A stretch of DNA of 9,357 nt, taken from contig JAGVIJ010000108.1 in assembly GCA_020056125.1 (NCBI GenBank), positions 1-9,357 of the forward strand. Reading direction: 5' to 3'. Position numbers and translations under genes: made by a program. The DNA comes from a bacterium (GTDB lineage Bacteria; Patescibacteriota; Patescibacteriia; 2-12-FULL-60-25). The first letter of the stretch is position 1. Every line of letters begins with the position of its first letter. Shown piece after piece: positions 1-7,515 of this stretch. The notes below the pieces were generated by a model, which worked only from the letters and a program-made list of their open reading frames with translations, had not been told where the DNA came from and searched no databases.

Positions 1-1
1 C

Positions 2-175
2 GAGGCCATTGGTTATCCAAATTGGCCCACAGATGATTCACCAGAAAATATCGCGCGATTTATTCAGTCTCAAACCTCACTGTCGCGCGAAGTTTTACAG
101 CGCATCGTGGAACAGGGGCATAGTTTAAAATCTTTGGTGGGAAAAATGGCCGTGTATATCCGAGCGGGAACATAA
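2..175 (+). CDS. C-terminal fragment of an unidentified protein (5' end outside window)
   Basis: An open frame enters from the left edge and gives 57 residues before a TAA at 173-175. The tail begins EAIGYPNWPTDDSPENIARF and ends near KMAVYIRAGT. It lies 4 bases upstream of the asparagine synthase start in the same direction, so it is probably co-transcribed with it and part of the same glycan locus. The alternating hydrophobic end (AVYIR) could be the last beta strand of a class I SAM methyltransferase or a similar Rossmann-like enzyme, but this is only an impression. There is no catalytic motif in the visible part, and I do not assign a function. Confidence 0.6.
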   Translation, partial: EAIGYPNWPTDDSPENIARFIQSQTSLSREVLQRIVEQGHSLKSLVGKMAVYIRAGT

Positions 176-179
176 GATT

Positions 180-2030
180 ATGTGTGGAATCAATGGTTTT
201 ACTTTTTCAGATCCGGTGCGTTTGAGACAAATGCATGAACTAACGCGCCATCGCGGCCCGGATGATCAGGGCTTTTTTGAAGCGCCCGGCATTTCGTTGG
301 CGCATAATCGGTTGTCCATTATCGATTTGACCGAGGCCGGGCGGCAACCCATGCAGACTCCGGATGGTCGATTCACAATTGTGTTCAATGGTGAAATTTA
401 TAATTTTAAAGAGTTGCGCGCCAAATTAGAAGATTTGGGAGAGGGGTTCAAGACGCAATCCGACACCGAGGTTTTGCTGCACGCTTTTGTGCGCTGGGGA
501 GAGGCTTGCTGGCCCAAGTTGAACGGAATATTTGCCGCGGCTATTTGGGATCGAGATGAACAAAAACTGACTTTGGTACGCGATCACATCGGAGTGAAAC
601 CGGTGTATTATTTTTATGATGGCACACGATTAATTTTTTCGTCTGAAATAAAATCCATTTTAGTGCACGACGTAGAGCGGGAGATTGATCGCGAGGCTTT
701 GAATTTATACTTTCGATTTTTATATGTGCCCGGGCCGCGCACTATGTTTCAATCGATCAAGAAATTACCGTCCGGCCACACCGCGGTTTTAGCCAAGGGA
801 AATTTAGAAATTAAACCGTGGTGGCGCATTAAAGAGGGGCCTTATTTTACGGATCGCGCGGAAGCGGTTTTGGAGATTCGTCAGACCTTAAAACGCGCAG
901 TACAGCGGCAGTTGGTTTCAGATCGTCCCTTGGGCGTGTTTTTGTCCGGCGGCATTGATTCCACCTCGATTTTGGGCTTAATGAGCGAATTATCCGCCGG
1001 TTCCATCAAAACTTTTTCCGTGGGTTATGAGACGGATATTCAGCCTGAAAGATTCAATGCGGATGCGTTGTTGGCGGAAAAATCAGCTAAATATTTTGGC
1101 GCTGAACATCATACCTTCATGCTTAGCCCGCGCGACGCTGTAACCTCTTTGGAAAAGATTGCCTGGCACATGGATGAACCGGTTTCCAATCACATCCAAT
1201 CGTCCACTTATTTATTAGCCAAATATGCCAAGCCGCAAATTACCGTGGCGCTGGGCGGAGATGGGGGAGATGAATTGTTCGGCGGCTATAGTCGTTATTG
1301 GTACAGCCACTGGATCGATCAGTTGCGCGCTGTCCCGTTGCCTGAGCGTAATGCCGTATTTTCTTTTGTGATCGGCAAGCTTTTGGGGCGGCCGCTTAGC
1401 GTGCCTAAGTTTGTGGCGGCGAGTGGAGCTGAACGCTTTTTAACTTTTATGCAAGAGAAGGAAGATTTGATCAGCGCAGTTTTATCTCCGGGACTGAATC
1501 GACCGCAGAGCGCAATGAATCATTTTGGTGTTCTTTTCAAACCCGCGTGGCGAGATGCGACCAATCAAATGATGTCAGTGGATGTGCAAACTTGGTTGCC
1601 GGATGAATCTTTGGCGCGCACGGATAAATTAACCATGGCTCATGCCCTGGAGGAGCGCGTACCTATTTTGGACCCGGAAATGGTTGAGTTGGCTTTCCGT
1701 ATTCCGTCCAAATGGAAGGTGGGCAGCCGCGCGCAAGGCAAGAAAATTTTCATTGATGCCATGCGGCCTTACTTGCCGCCGCATGTTTTGAATCAGGAAA
1801 AGCGCGGTTGGTTTTCGCCCACGGCTAAATGGATCAGGGGACCGCTCTTGCCATTCGTGCGCGAAGTTTTGTCAGCTGATTTTGTGCCGCAGACTCAAGA
1901 GTTGTTTGATTTCCCGCAAATCCAGCGCGTGTTGGATGGTCACATCACCAAGCGGCGCTATGCGTTGAATACCTTGTGGGCGTTGGTAACATTCCAGCTT
2001 TGGTATCATATATATAAATCAAAGGTATGA
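180..2030 (+). CDS. asnB: Asparagine synthase (glutamine-hydrolysing) family amidotransferase
   Basis: 616 residues, full length for the family. The N-terminal class II glutamine amidotransferase domain (about 1-200) starts MCGINGF. Removal of Met would expose Cys2, the nucleophile that releases ammonia from glutamine. It also has RHRGPDDQG (23-31), HNRLSIIDL (42-50) and a FNGEIYNF motif. The C-terminal ATP-pyrophosphatase synthetase domain carries the PP-loop SGGIDS (256-261), GGDGGDELFGGY (359-370) and RTDKLTMAHALEERVPILD (480-498). The family makes asparagine from aspartate through a beta-aspartyl-AMP intermediate. In polysaccharide loci, relatives such as Pseudomonas WbpS are thought to amidate uronic acid sugars, and this context makes that role plausible here. 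The start is fixed by the required Met-Cys. A weak GGGA lies 10 bases upstream. The stop overlaps the next gene as ATGA. All key motifs are intact. The family is sure; the acceptor substrate is not. Confidence 0.95.
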   Translation: MCGINGFTFSDPVRLRQMHELTRHRGPDDQGFFEAPGISLAHNRLSIIDLTEAGRQPMQTPDGRFTIVFNGEIYNFKELRAKLEDLGEGFKTQSDTEVLLHAFVRWGEACWPKLNGIFAAAIWDRDEQKLTLVRDHIGVKPVYYFYDGTRLIFSSEIKSILVHDVEREIDREALNLYFRFLYVPGPRTMFQSIKKLPSGHTAVLAKGNLEIKPWWRIKEGPYFTDRAEAVLEIRQTLKRAVQRQLVSDRPLGVFLSGGIDSTSILGLMSELSAGSIKTFSVGYETDIQPERFNADALLAEKSAKYFGAEHHTFMLSPRDAVTSLEKIAWHMDEPVSNHIQSSTYLLAKYAKPQITVALGGDGGDELFGGYSRYWYSHWIDQLRAVPLPERNAVFSFVIGKLLGRPLSVPKFVAASGAERFLTFMQEKEDLISAVLSPGLNRPQSAMNHFGVLFKPAWRDATNQMMSVDVQTWLPDESLARTDKLTMAHALEERVPILDPEMVELAFRIPSKWKVGSRAQGKKIFIDAMRPYLPPHVLNQEKRGWFSPTAKWIRGPLLPFVREVLSADFVPQTQELFDFPQIQRVLDGHITKRRYALNTLWALVTFQLWYHIYKSKV

Positions 2031-2896
2031 ACCAGTTTTCTGCTCTCCTTGAGGAACATCGGGAAATTATTCGTTGCCCTTTATGTCGTGGGCATCTGAA
2101 TTCTTCTTTGGATGCTTGCCTTGATTGCCAAGCGGTTTATGAGATTGGGCACGGCGTGCCGCATTTAATGAAACAAACAGTGGCACAACAAGCTTTACAA
2201 GATCAAGATAGTGATTCAGATAATGCGCTTAAGAATTTTTTTAAACGCTGGCCGCGGCTTTATAAATTCATCGTATGGTTGATAGTTCCGATTTTGTATA
2301 CGGGTTTGACGGCCAAAAAGTTTCTTTTTAGTTTTCCTGACGTTACTCGTTTATTGGTCGTCGGGTCAGGTAATTGCTCACTCCACCCCAAGGCGATCAA
2401 CGTTGATCTTTTTTCATTTCCCAATGTGCACGTCGTGGCAACGGCCGAGGCTCTGCCGTTTGCCGATGAAAGTTTTGATGGTGTGTGTACGGAGCAAGTA
2501 TTGGAACACGTTTTTGATGCCAGAGCTGTAGCGCATGAACTTTTGCGAGTGACGCATTCAGGAGGGCTGATTTATACCGCCGTACCATTTTTTTATCCTT
2601 ATCACGCTTCACCTAAAGATTATTCACGTTGGACCGTGGATGGTATTATAGCTTTATTCGGAGGTCGGAAAGTGGTGGATTCTGGAATTTTAATCGGTCC
2701 GGTATCTGGATCGTTAGTGGCCATTGCGGCTTTTTTAGCCATACTGTTTTCTTTCGGTTTTACGCCGCTTCGAAAAATATTAAATTATTTTTTTTCGTTG
2801 CTTTTGAGTCCATTACGCGTATTGGATTTTGTGTATGCCCGATTGCCGGGAGCTGAAGAGCTGGCAGTAAGTATTTATGTGGTTATTAAAAAATAG
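2027..2896 (+). CDS. Class I SAM-dependent methyltransferase with N-terminal Trm112-like zinc ribbon
   Basis: 289 residues. The N-terminus has two cysteine pairs, C17-P-L-C20 and C31-L-D-C34, followed by YEIGHGVPHLM. This is the layout of a Trm112/YcaR-like zinc-ribbon domain. The methyltransferase core has a motif I variant VVGSGN (111-116), a region reading ATAEALPFADESFDGV that matches the usual acidic/LPF-D-x-SFD segment, and EQVLEHV (156-162). A following PFFYPYHASPKDYSRWT segment is typical of type-11 methyltransferases found in polysaccharide clusters. Hydrophobic stretches at about 74-93, 226-245 and 252-270 suggest the protein sits on or in the membrane. The likely role is methylation of a sugar or lipid-linked glycan intermediate; the substrate is unknown. 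The start codon overlaps the upstream stop as ATGA, implying translational coupling. The only purine run, AAAGG, is one base from the start, too close for a normal ribosome site. Confidence 0.88.
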   Translation: MNQFSALLEEHREIIRCPLCRGHLNSSLDACLDCQAVYEIGHGVPHLMKQTVAQQALQDQDSDSDNALKNFFKRWPRLYKFIVWLIVPILYTGLTAKKFLFSFPDVTRLLVVGSGNCSLHPKAINVDLFSFPNVHVVATAEALPFADESFDGVCTEQVLEHVFDARAVAHELLRVTHSGGLIYTAVPFFYPYHASPKDYSRWTVDGIIALFGGRKVVDSGILIGPVSGSLVAIAAFLAILFSFGFTPLRKILNYFFSLLLSPLRVLDFVYARLPGAEELAVSIYVVIKK

Positions 2897-4778
2897 AGGT
2901 GAGCAAAAAATACCCTGGGGCGAATGGTTTTGGTGGCTGGGATTTCCATTGGTTAATATTTTTATTGTTTGGGGGCCGTATTGGATTTGGAACATTGTTC
3001 ACGATCAACCGTCTTGGTGGCACGTCCCTATGATCTACGGAGCGATTTTTGATACCCCAACGTATCTTCAATGGATCGGACAAGCGATATCAGGCCTGGA
3101 TATGGGCAATTCTTTATCTTGGTTTACTGCGTTGGTACGTGTTCTGCATGATATTTTTCCACAAGGTAGTATCTCTGAGATTTGGTTGATGACTCGCTGG
3201 CTTGCCACGACTTTGTGTTTGTGGACTATGACTTGGTGCATGGCTCGTTGGGTCGGACTCGGTCGGTGGCCGGCGCGATTTTTTGCTTTAAGTTTTTGGC
3301 TATCTTTGGTTTTGGTTTTAGGCATGCGACCTGGAGTTTTTTCGTGGTATTTGCCCTTTGGTTTTTTAGGTATAACCGCTACGGCGTTGACGTTGGCGGC
3401 ATTAGCGAAAAAGCAATTTTATGCGGCGATCGTTTGGTCGCTAACGGCATTGATTGCCGCTTCGGTGTACGGCTGGTTTTTATTTTTTGTAGGCCTTTGG
3501 CTAGTAACCGTCTGGCTATCACATTTAATTAATTACTCTAGAAAATTTTTTTTGGCGCTGTGGATTTTTGATTCATGTCTAATTGCCATCTGCCTTCCGT
3601 TTATATTAATTCGGGTAATACCCACGGCTCAGTGGTCATTGTTTATCGATAGTCTGGAAAGATTTGGTATAGCGTATGCTCGGTTGCCGCTCATCTCAAA
3701 TTCTTTTATAGCCATGCTCGGGTGGCTGGGGCTGGTTTTTTATCTTAATAACAAAAAGTTAGAGTCTGTCCAATGGGCCTGGATCGCGCTTCTTTTATCT
3801 TGGCTAATGACACCTTTTACGGGTGTGTATATTCACAACGATCATTTTCGCGCCCCGATGGTGATGCTGTCTTGGATCAGCTTGGCGGTTATTTGGTCCC
3901 ACTTATCAGAAGGTACGGTTTTATTTTTGGGGCACGGAACTTGGGTACGACGCTGGTTCAACTACCTGCCCAATGCGATTTTGGGGTTGTCCGCGTTTTT
4001 TATTGTGAATATTGTGAGGCAACCTTATGCCTTTAATAATGATTTTTTAAACGTGTTGCATCTTTCCCATTGGTTTGCACTGGCTGTCGGGTCTTGGTTG
4101 ACAATCAGATGTCGTTCCAATCTTAATTATTTTGCGCCGAAAGTTTTTTTTAGAGGGTTGTTACTCGGGTCGTTGTTGATTGGCGGAGTAGCTGGAGTGG
4201 CTGCGCTCAAACTGGAATTTTTTGTTTTAGCAGCACAACAAAGATATCAGCCGACCGTTGATTGGATTAATTCTAACGTCCCGGCGACGGATGTCATGTG
4301 CACTGACAAAGACACTGCGAATGTTTTAGCCGCACATGCCGGCAGACGGATTTATCCCGCAGAAACCACCTTTTATTTAGCCGAGTCCAGCCAGGATGTT
4401 TTTCGGCGGATCGTTATTTTAGCCGGCGTGTATGATTTTTTTGGCGCTGGGCAAGGGGAGACGCTGCGCTATTTAAGTAAAATTTATATTGGAATTGCTT
4501 GTGACCAGTTCGGCTGGCAAGTGCAGTGGTTGTCGCGATTGGGCTTTTCGGAAGCGAAAATAGATTTGCTCAGAGGCTGCCCACGTCAAGAGATTGAACA
4601 GCGCATCGCTCGGGCGGTGGCTGCGGCCGAGGAGAAAAAAATTGACCCCGTTCAATTTGAGCTAATGTGCCCTTGGATAGTCGTCCCTGATGAGCAACGA
4701 CCGTATTGGAATATCCCCGCAGAGTATTTCGAGCTCAAGCTAGATCGTCAGATGTCAATTTTTAGCCGACCAAATTGA
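2877..4778 (+). CDS. Polytopic membrane protein, probable GT-C-type glycosyltransferase
   Basis: 633 residues, very rich in Trp, Phe and Leu. About 11-12 hydrophobic segments span residues 19-450, followed by a soluble tail of about 175 residues. The first extracytoplasmic loop has G55-A-I-F-D59-T-P-T-Y63 and then a Gly after about ten residues. This resembles the acidic loop-1 motif (D...Y...G) of GT-C membrane glycosyltransferases. The tail begins DWINSNVPATDVMCTDKD (462-479), followed soon by AGRRIYPAE. This resembles the 'W-I-x-x-N-x-P-x-D-x-V ... G-R-R-x-Y' start of the outer domain in many such proteins. GT-C enzymes transfer sugars from polyprenyl-phosphate donors on the outer face of the membrane. 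I do not recognise the precise family, so an oligosaccharide ligase or an uncharacterised membrane protein is possible. The ATG overlaps the preceding gene by 20 bases and has no clear ribosome site. The GTG at 2899 is out of frame and cannot be the start. The 3' end overlaps the opposing methyltransferase gene by 24 bases. Confidence 0.8.
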   Translation: MWLLKNRGEQKIPWGEWFWWLGFPLVNIFIVWGPYWIWNIVHDQPSWWHVPMIYGAIFDTPTYLQWIGQAISGLDMGNSLSWFTALVRVLHDIFPQGSISEIWLMTRWLATTLCLWTMTWCMARWVGLGRWPARFFALSFWLSLVLVLGMRPGVFSWYLPFGFLGITATALTLAALAKKQFYAAIVWSLTALIAASVYGWFLFFVGLWLVTVWLSHLINYSRKFFLALWIFDSCLIAICLPFILIRVIPTAQWSLFIDSLERFGIAYARLPLISNSFIAMLGWLGLVFYLNNKKLESVQWAWIALLLSWLMTPFTGVYIHNDHFRAPMVMLSWISLAVIWSHLSEGTVLFLGHGTWVRRWFNYLPNAILGLSAFFIVNIVRQPYAFNNDFLNVLHLSHWFALAVGSWLTIRCRSNLNYFAPKVFFRGLLLGSLLIGGVAGVAALKLEFFVLAAQQRYQPTVDWINSNVPATDVMCTDKDTANVLAAHAGRRIYPAETTFYLAESSQDVFRRIVILAGVYDFFGAGQGETLRYLSKIYIGIACDQFGWQVQWLSRLGFSEAKIDLLRGCPRQEIEQRIARAVAAAEEKKIDPVQFELMCPWIVVPDEQRPYWNIPAEYFELKLDRQMSIFSRPN

Positions 4779-5507
4779 AGTCTCGGGCGGCGGAGCCGGG
4801 ATTTTTTTTAAGGTGAAAACATAACGAAGAGGTAGCCAGTCAAAAGGCACGCCTTGAATTTTTTTTATGCTAAATAAACCTTGACTCATTTTTTGCATCA
4901 AGGGAATGTCAAAACTGCTGAGGTGCCACTCTTCAGTCATGTCTGTGGCGATATTCGGAAAGAGCCATTTGAAGATTCGTAGAGTGATGAGAATTTTTTT
5001 AAATTTATTAATTAGTGGCTCATTGGGCGTAGAGATAACTACGGCGCGCGTGGTTTCGTCGGTGGCTTGATGGAGTTCCTCCATAAGTCGTCGCGGGTTG
5101 GGTACATGCTCTAGAACCTCGCTGCAAAAAATGTTGGTGAATTTTTTTTCTTTAATTTCATTGGGCCAAGCTTCGGCATCGCCGGTGATTAAAGTCCCCA
5201 GCCGTTCCGGAAAATGTTGCAGGATTTTTTGTCGGCTTAGTTCCACCATGCGTCCTGAAAGGTCAAAACCATGCAGGCGCCCCTGAGGAACCCTGAGAAG
5301 TATTTGTCCGGCGCCGCATCCGACTTCTAAAGTGTCGCTGATACTGTCGGTTTGCAGTTCGGCGATGATTTTTTTGATGCGGATATTTTCGATTAGACGG
5401 ATAATATAAATCGGATGGTCGAAATAATTTACCAGATTATACTTGTCGATCATAGTTTCATTCCAGGCTTTTACGGCCTCTGGATTATTGAGATCAACGG
5501 GGTTCAT
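4755..5507 (-). CDS. Class I SAM-dependent methyltransferase
   Basis: 250 residues. The Rossmann core has motif I LEVGCGAGQ (60-68), an acidic residue D82 at the end of the second strand (HGFDLS) that should bind the SAM ribose, GDAE (109-112), and SEVLEHVPNP (129-138) as motif IV with the post-motif helix. A PNEPL segment follows in the usual post-strand 5 position. About 60 residues before motif I form a helical cap and contain several aromatics. The acceptor cannot be read from the sequence; a sugar hydroxyl or a lipid-linked intermediate fits the locus. It is the second gene of a reverse-strand pair, 21 bases after the glycosyltransferase stop. That gap is almost entirely A and T, with no Shine-Dalgarno motif. 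Its last codons overlap the end of the opposing membrane-protein gene. M19 is a possible later start, but the M1 start keeps the usual N-terminal extension. Confidence 0.87.
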   Translation of the reverse strand: MNPVDLNNPEAVKAWNETMIDKYNLVNYFDHPIYIIRLIENIRIKKIIAELQTDSISDTLEVGCGAGQILLRVPQGRLHGFDLSGRMVELSRQKILQHFPERLGTLITGDAEAWPNEIKEKKFTNIFCSEVLEHVPNPRRLMEELHQATDETTRAVVISTPNEPLINKFKKILITLRIFKWLFPNIATDMTEEWHLSSFDIPLMQKMSQGLFSIKKIQGVPFDWLPLRYVFTLKKIPAPPPETSIWSAKN

Positions 5508-5528
5508 AAAATTAAATTTAAAAATTTA

Positions 5529-6455
5529 TTAGAGGTTATGTTTTTCGGCAATAATATATGAGGGGCGGCGCCGCGTTTCATCATAAGTGCGCCAGAGATA
5601 TTCGCCGATAACTCCGAGCATGGTCATTTGCATTCCTCCAATCAGCAGCGCGACGATCATAAGCGACGTCCAACCTTGAACCGGCGTGCCGGTCATCAAC
5701 CGTAATATCAGGACATAGGTAGCATAACAAAATCCTAAAAAAGCCGTACTCACGCCCAGGACGCTCATAAATCTTACTGGAACATACGAAAAAGCTATGG
5801 CTGAATCTATAAATAATTTTATTTTTTTTGATAGAGTCCATTGGGACTTGCCGGTTTTTCGTTTTTGACGGGTGTAGGGGATGATGGTGGTGGAAAAACC
5901 GGTCCATAATATCTGCGTCATGAGATGGGAATTTTTTTCTCGCATGTGCACTAAGATGTCGCGTACCGCTTGATCGAACAACACGAAATCAAATCCCCCT
6001 TTAGGGATTGATGAAATGGCGAATCTCCGCATAAAGCGCCAAAAGAATGATGCGAAGACGCGGTCAACCCAGCGATCTTCTCGGTCAGCGCGCTCGGCGA
6101 TGACAATTTTATTCCCCGCACGCCATTTTCTGATCATTTCAGGAATTAATTCAGGTGGATCTTGAAGATCAGCCATGATGATTACGAGGCAATCTCCGGT
6201 GGCGTGATCCAAACCGGCTAATAAGGCAGTGTGGGCGCCGAAATTTTTAGCCAAACGGATCAATTTTATTCGGCGATCCTGCGCCGCGTATTCTCGTAAA
6301 ATTTCAAATGAATGGTCTTCGGAATGATCGTCAATCAATATTAGCTCTCCCTCCATGGCGGGCAGGGAGTTGAGAATATTTTGAAGGGTTGGTATGGTAG
6401 TCCGTAGATTGCTCTCGTTGAAGTAGACGGGAACCAAAATGGATATTTTATTCAT
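5529..6455 (-). CDS. GT2 polyprenyl-phosphate glycosyltransferase (GtrB/DPM1/ArnC-like)
   Basis: 308 residues. The GT-A catalytic domain comes first, with LVPVYFNESNL (7-17), IDDHSED (41-47), NFGAHTALLAGLDHATGD (71-88) and the metal/nucleotide-binding M94-A-D96-L-Q-D99-P. It then has the RKTGKSQW motif (199-206) typical of the dolichol/undecaprenyl-phosphate sugar synthase group. Two membrane helices follow, at about 229-253 and 263-287, and the hallmark end IGEYLWRTYDETRRRPSYII (283-302). Family members transfer a sugar from a nucleotide donor to undecaprenyl or dolichyl phosphate on the cytoplasmic face, making the lipid donor used by GT-C membrane transferases. The sugar cannot be predicted. 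The start is firm because the first strand begins at residue 3. It is the first gene of the reverse-strand pair and diverges from the epimerase gene. No Shine-Dalgarno motif is visible. Confidence 0.93.
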   Translation of the reverse strand: MNKISILVPVYFNESNLRTTIPTLQNILNSLPAMEGELILIDDHSEDHSFEILREYAAQDRRIKLIRLAKNFGAHTALLAGLDHATGDCLVIIMADLQDPPELIPEMIRKWRAGNKIVIAERADREDRWVDRVFASFFWRFMRRFAISSIPKGGFDFVLFDQAVRDILVHMREKNSHLMTQILWTGFSTTIIPYTRQKRKTGKSQWTLSKKIKLFIDSAIAFSYVPVRFMSVLGVSTAFLGFCYATYVLILRLMTGTPVQGWTSLMIVALLIGGMQMTMLGVIGEYLWRTYDETRRRPSYIIAEKHNL

Positions 6456-6476
6456 AGATTAGAATATTTCGGTCTC

Positions 6477-6505
6477 ATAGTAGGGGTAATCGACTATTTA
6501 GGCAA
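6477..6505 (-). promoter_or_regulatory. Possible sigma70-type promoter for the reverse-strand GT2-methyltransferase pair
   Basis: Read on the minus strand, TTGCCT (complement of 6500-6505) is followed after exactly 17 bases by TACTAT (complement of 6477-6482). Each hexamer matches 4 of 6 consensus bases. Transcription would begin about 14 bases before the glycosyltransferase ATG, giving a very short leader without a Shine-Dalgarno site. The only evidence is position, spacing and partial consensus in a 64-base divergent spacer. Chance matches at this level are common. No convincing plus-strand promoter was found in the same spacer. Confidence 0.25.
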
Positions 6506-6519
6506 GTCAAGATTTTTTT

Positions 6520-7461
6520 ATGTCAGGCAGTCAAATATCAGGGGCGCAACGTTGGGTGATTACCGGTGGATCCGGTTTTTTGGGGACGAATTTACTCACT
6601 CAAATGGGAGAAGATGTTGAGGTGGTAGTGATTTCTCGAGAGGCGCCTGTCTGGCCGGTACGGCGTTTGCAAATTCGTTATATTGAGCAAGATGTGCGCG
6701 AAGTAGACGCTTATCGAAATGAATTAATTCCGGGATCAGTAGTGGTTCATATGGCGAGCAGCTCTTATCCGGGTAAGGCGGAGAAGGCTATTGAATCCGA
6801 TATTCAGGACAATTTATTAGGAACTATTCGTCTCGCGCAAGCTTGTGTCCAACGGGGCGTACGCGCGTTGGTTTTTTTATCGAGCGGCGGTGCTGTATAC
6901 GGGGATCAATCCATGATGCCGATTTCGGAAAGTGCCAATCTTCGGCCGATTAGCGCCTATGGAGCCATGAAAATTTCTATTGAAACTTATTTGGCGGTTT
7001 TGCATCATATACATGGATTGCCGGTGGCTATTTTGAGAGTTGGCAATGCTTTTGGTCCATGGCATCATTCATCGCAGGGCGCGATTAATGTTTTTATGCG
7101 CAAACTGCAAAAAGATGAACCGATAGAGATTTGGGGAGATGGTAAACAAGTTAGAGATTATGTTTATGCTCCGGATGTGGCGCGGGCAATTTATTTGGTA
7201 GGCCAAAGTTTCACTTCGGGTTTTGATGTATTTAATGTCGGTACTGGTCAAGGTCGTGAGCTTGCGGAAGTGTTAAGGGCTTGTGAGTTGGTGGCGGATA
7301 AGCAGATATTAACGCATTTTTACGAAGCGCGGGATATTGATATCAGGGCCAATGTTTTGGATGCCAAAAAAATTCAGACTAAATTTGGCTGGCGGCCGAT
7401 GGTTCCTTTTGAACAAGCTTTAGCTGAAACGTGGAAGTGGGTTCAAGATTTTAAATTTTAA
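6520..7461 (+). CDS. NAD-dependent sugar-nucleotide epimerase/dehydratase (extended SDR, GalE-like)
   Basis: 313 residues, the normal length for extended short-chain dehydrogenases. The Rossmann glycine motif is TGGSGFLG (15-22). The active site has S121-S122-G-G followed by AVYG, then Y147-G-A-M-K151. Ser122 to Tyr147 is 25 residues, the same spacing as in E. coli GalE. An RVGNAFGPW segment and GDGKQVRDYVYAPDVARA form the substrate-side motifs of the family. FNVGTGQ and GWRP near the end are also typical. It should act in the cytoplasm on a nucleotide sugar such as UDP-Glc/GlcNAc or a dTDP-sugar, as a 4-epimerase, 4,6-dehydratase or 4-reductase. The motifs do not separate these options. The first 10 residues precede the first beta strand and are dispensable-looking. 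The start has no Shine-Dalgarno motif; a run of seven T lies directly before the ATG. A 54-base gap separates it from the 2-epimerase. Confidence 0.9.
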   Translation: MSGSQISGAQRWVITGGSGFLGTNLLTQMGEDVEVVVISREAPVWPVRRLQIRYIEQDVREVDAYRNELIPGSVVVHMASSSYPGKAEKAIESDIQDNLLGTIRLAQACVQRGVRALVFLSSGGAVYGDQSMMPISESANLRPISAYGAMKISIETYLAVLHHIHGLPVAILRVGNAFGPWHHSSQGAINVFMRKLQKDEPIEIWGDGKQVRDYVYAPDVARAIYLVGQSFTSGFDVFNVGTGQGRELAEVLRACELVADKQILTHFYEARDIDIRANVLDAKKIQTKFGWRPMVPFEQALAETWKWVQDFKF

Positions 7462-7515
7462 AACGTTGGAGTGATTATTGACTTTTATCCAATTTTCCAG
7501 CACCCTTTAGCAAAT

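Noticed and set aside
3182..3532. 116-codon open frame on the plus strand inside the membrane-protein gene
   Set aside because: It is an out-of-frame shadow. The main frame is uninterrupted through this region with regular membrane segments, so there is no sign of a frameshift or an overlapping gene.
3546..3553. T8 homopolymer tracts (also 4802-4809) as possible phase-variation sites
   Set aside because: Runs of eight are short for slippage switching, and similar T or A runs occur throughout this AT-rich segment as Phe and Lys codons. No frame break is seen at any of them.
4788..4809. Possible terminator: CGGC-GGA-GCCG mini-hairpin followed by eight T, just after the stop at 4778
   Set aside because: The stem has only four pairs and is separated from the T run by four bases. 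The segment is also coding sequence of the opposing methyltransferase (a Pro-rich tail and a Lys pair), which explains both parts. Too weak to annotate.
6456..6519. Plus-strand promoter for the epimerase gene in the divergent spacer
   Set aside because: I looked for paired -35/-10 elements upstream of 6520 and found only A/T-rich fragments without acceptable spacing.
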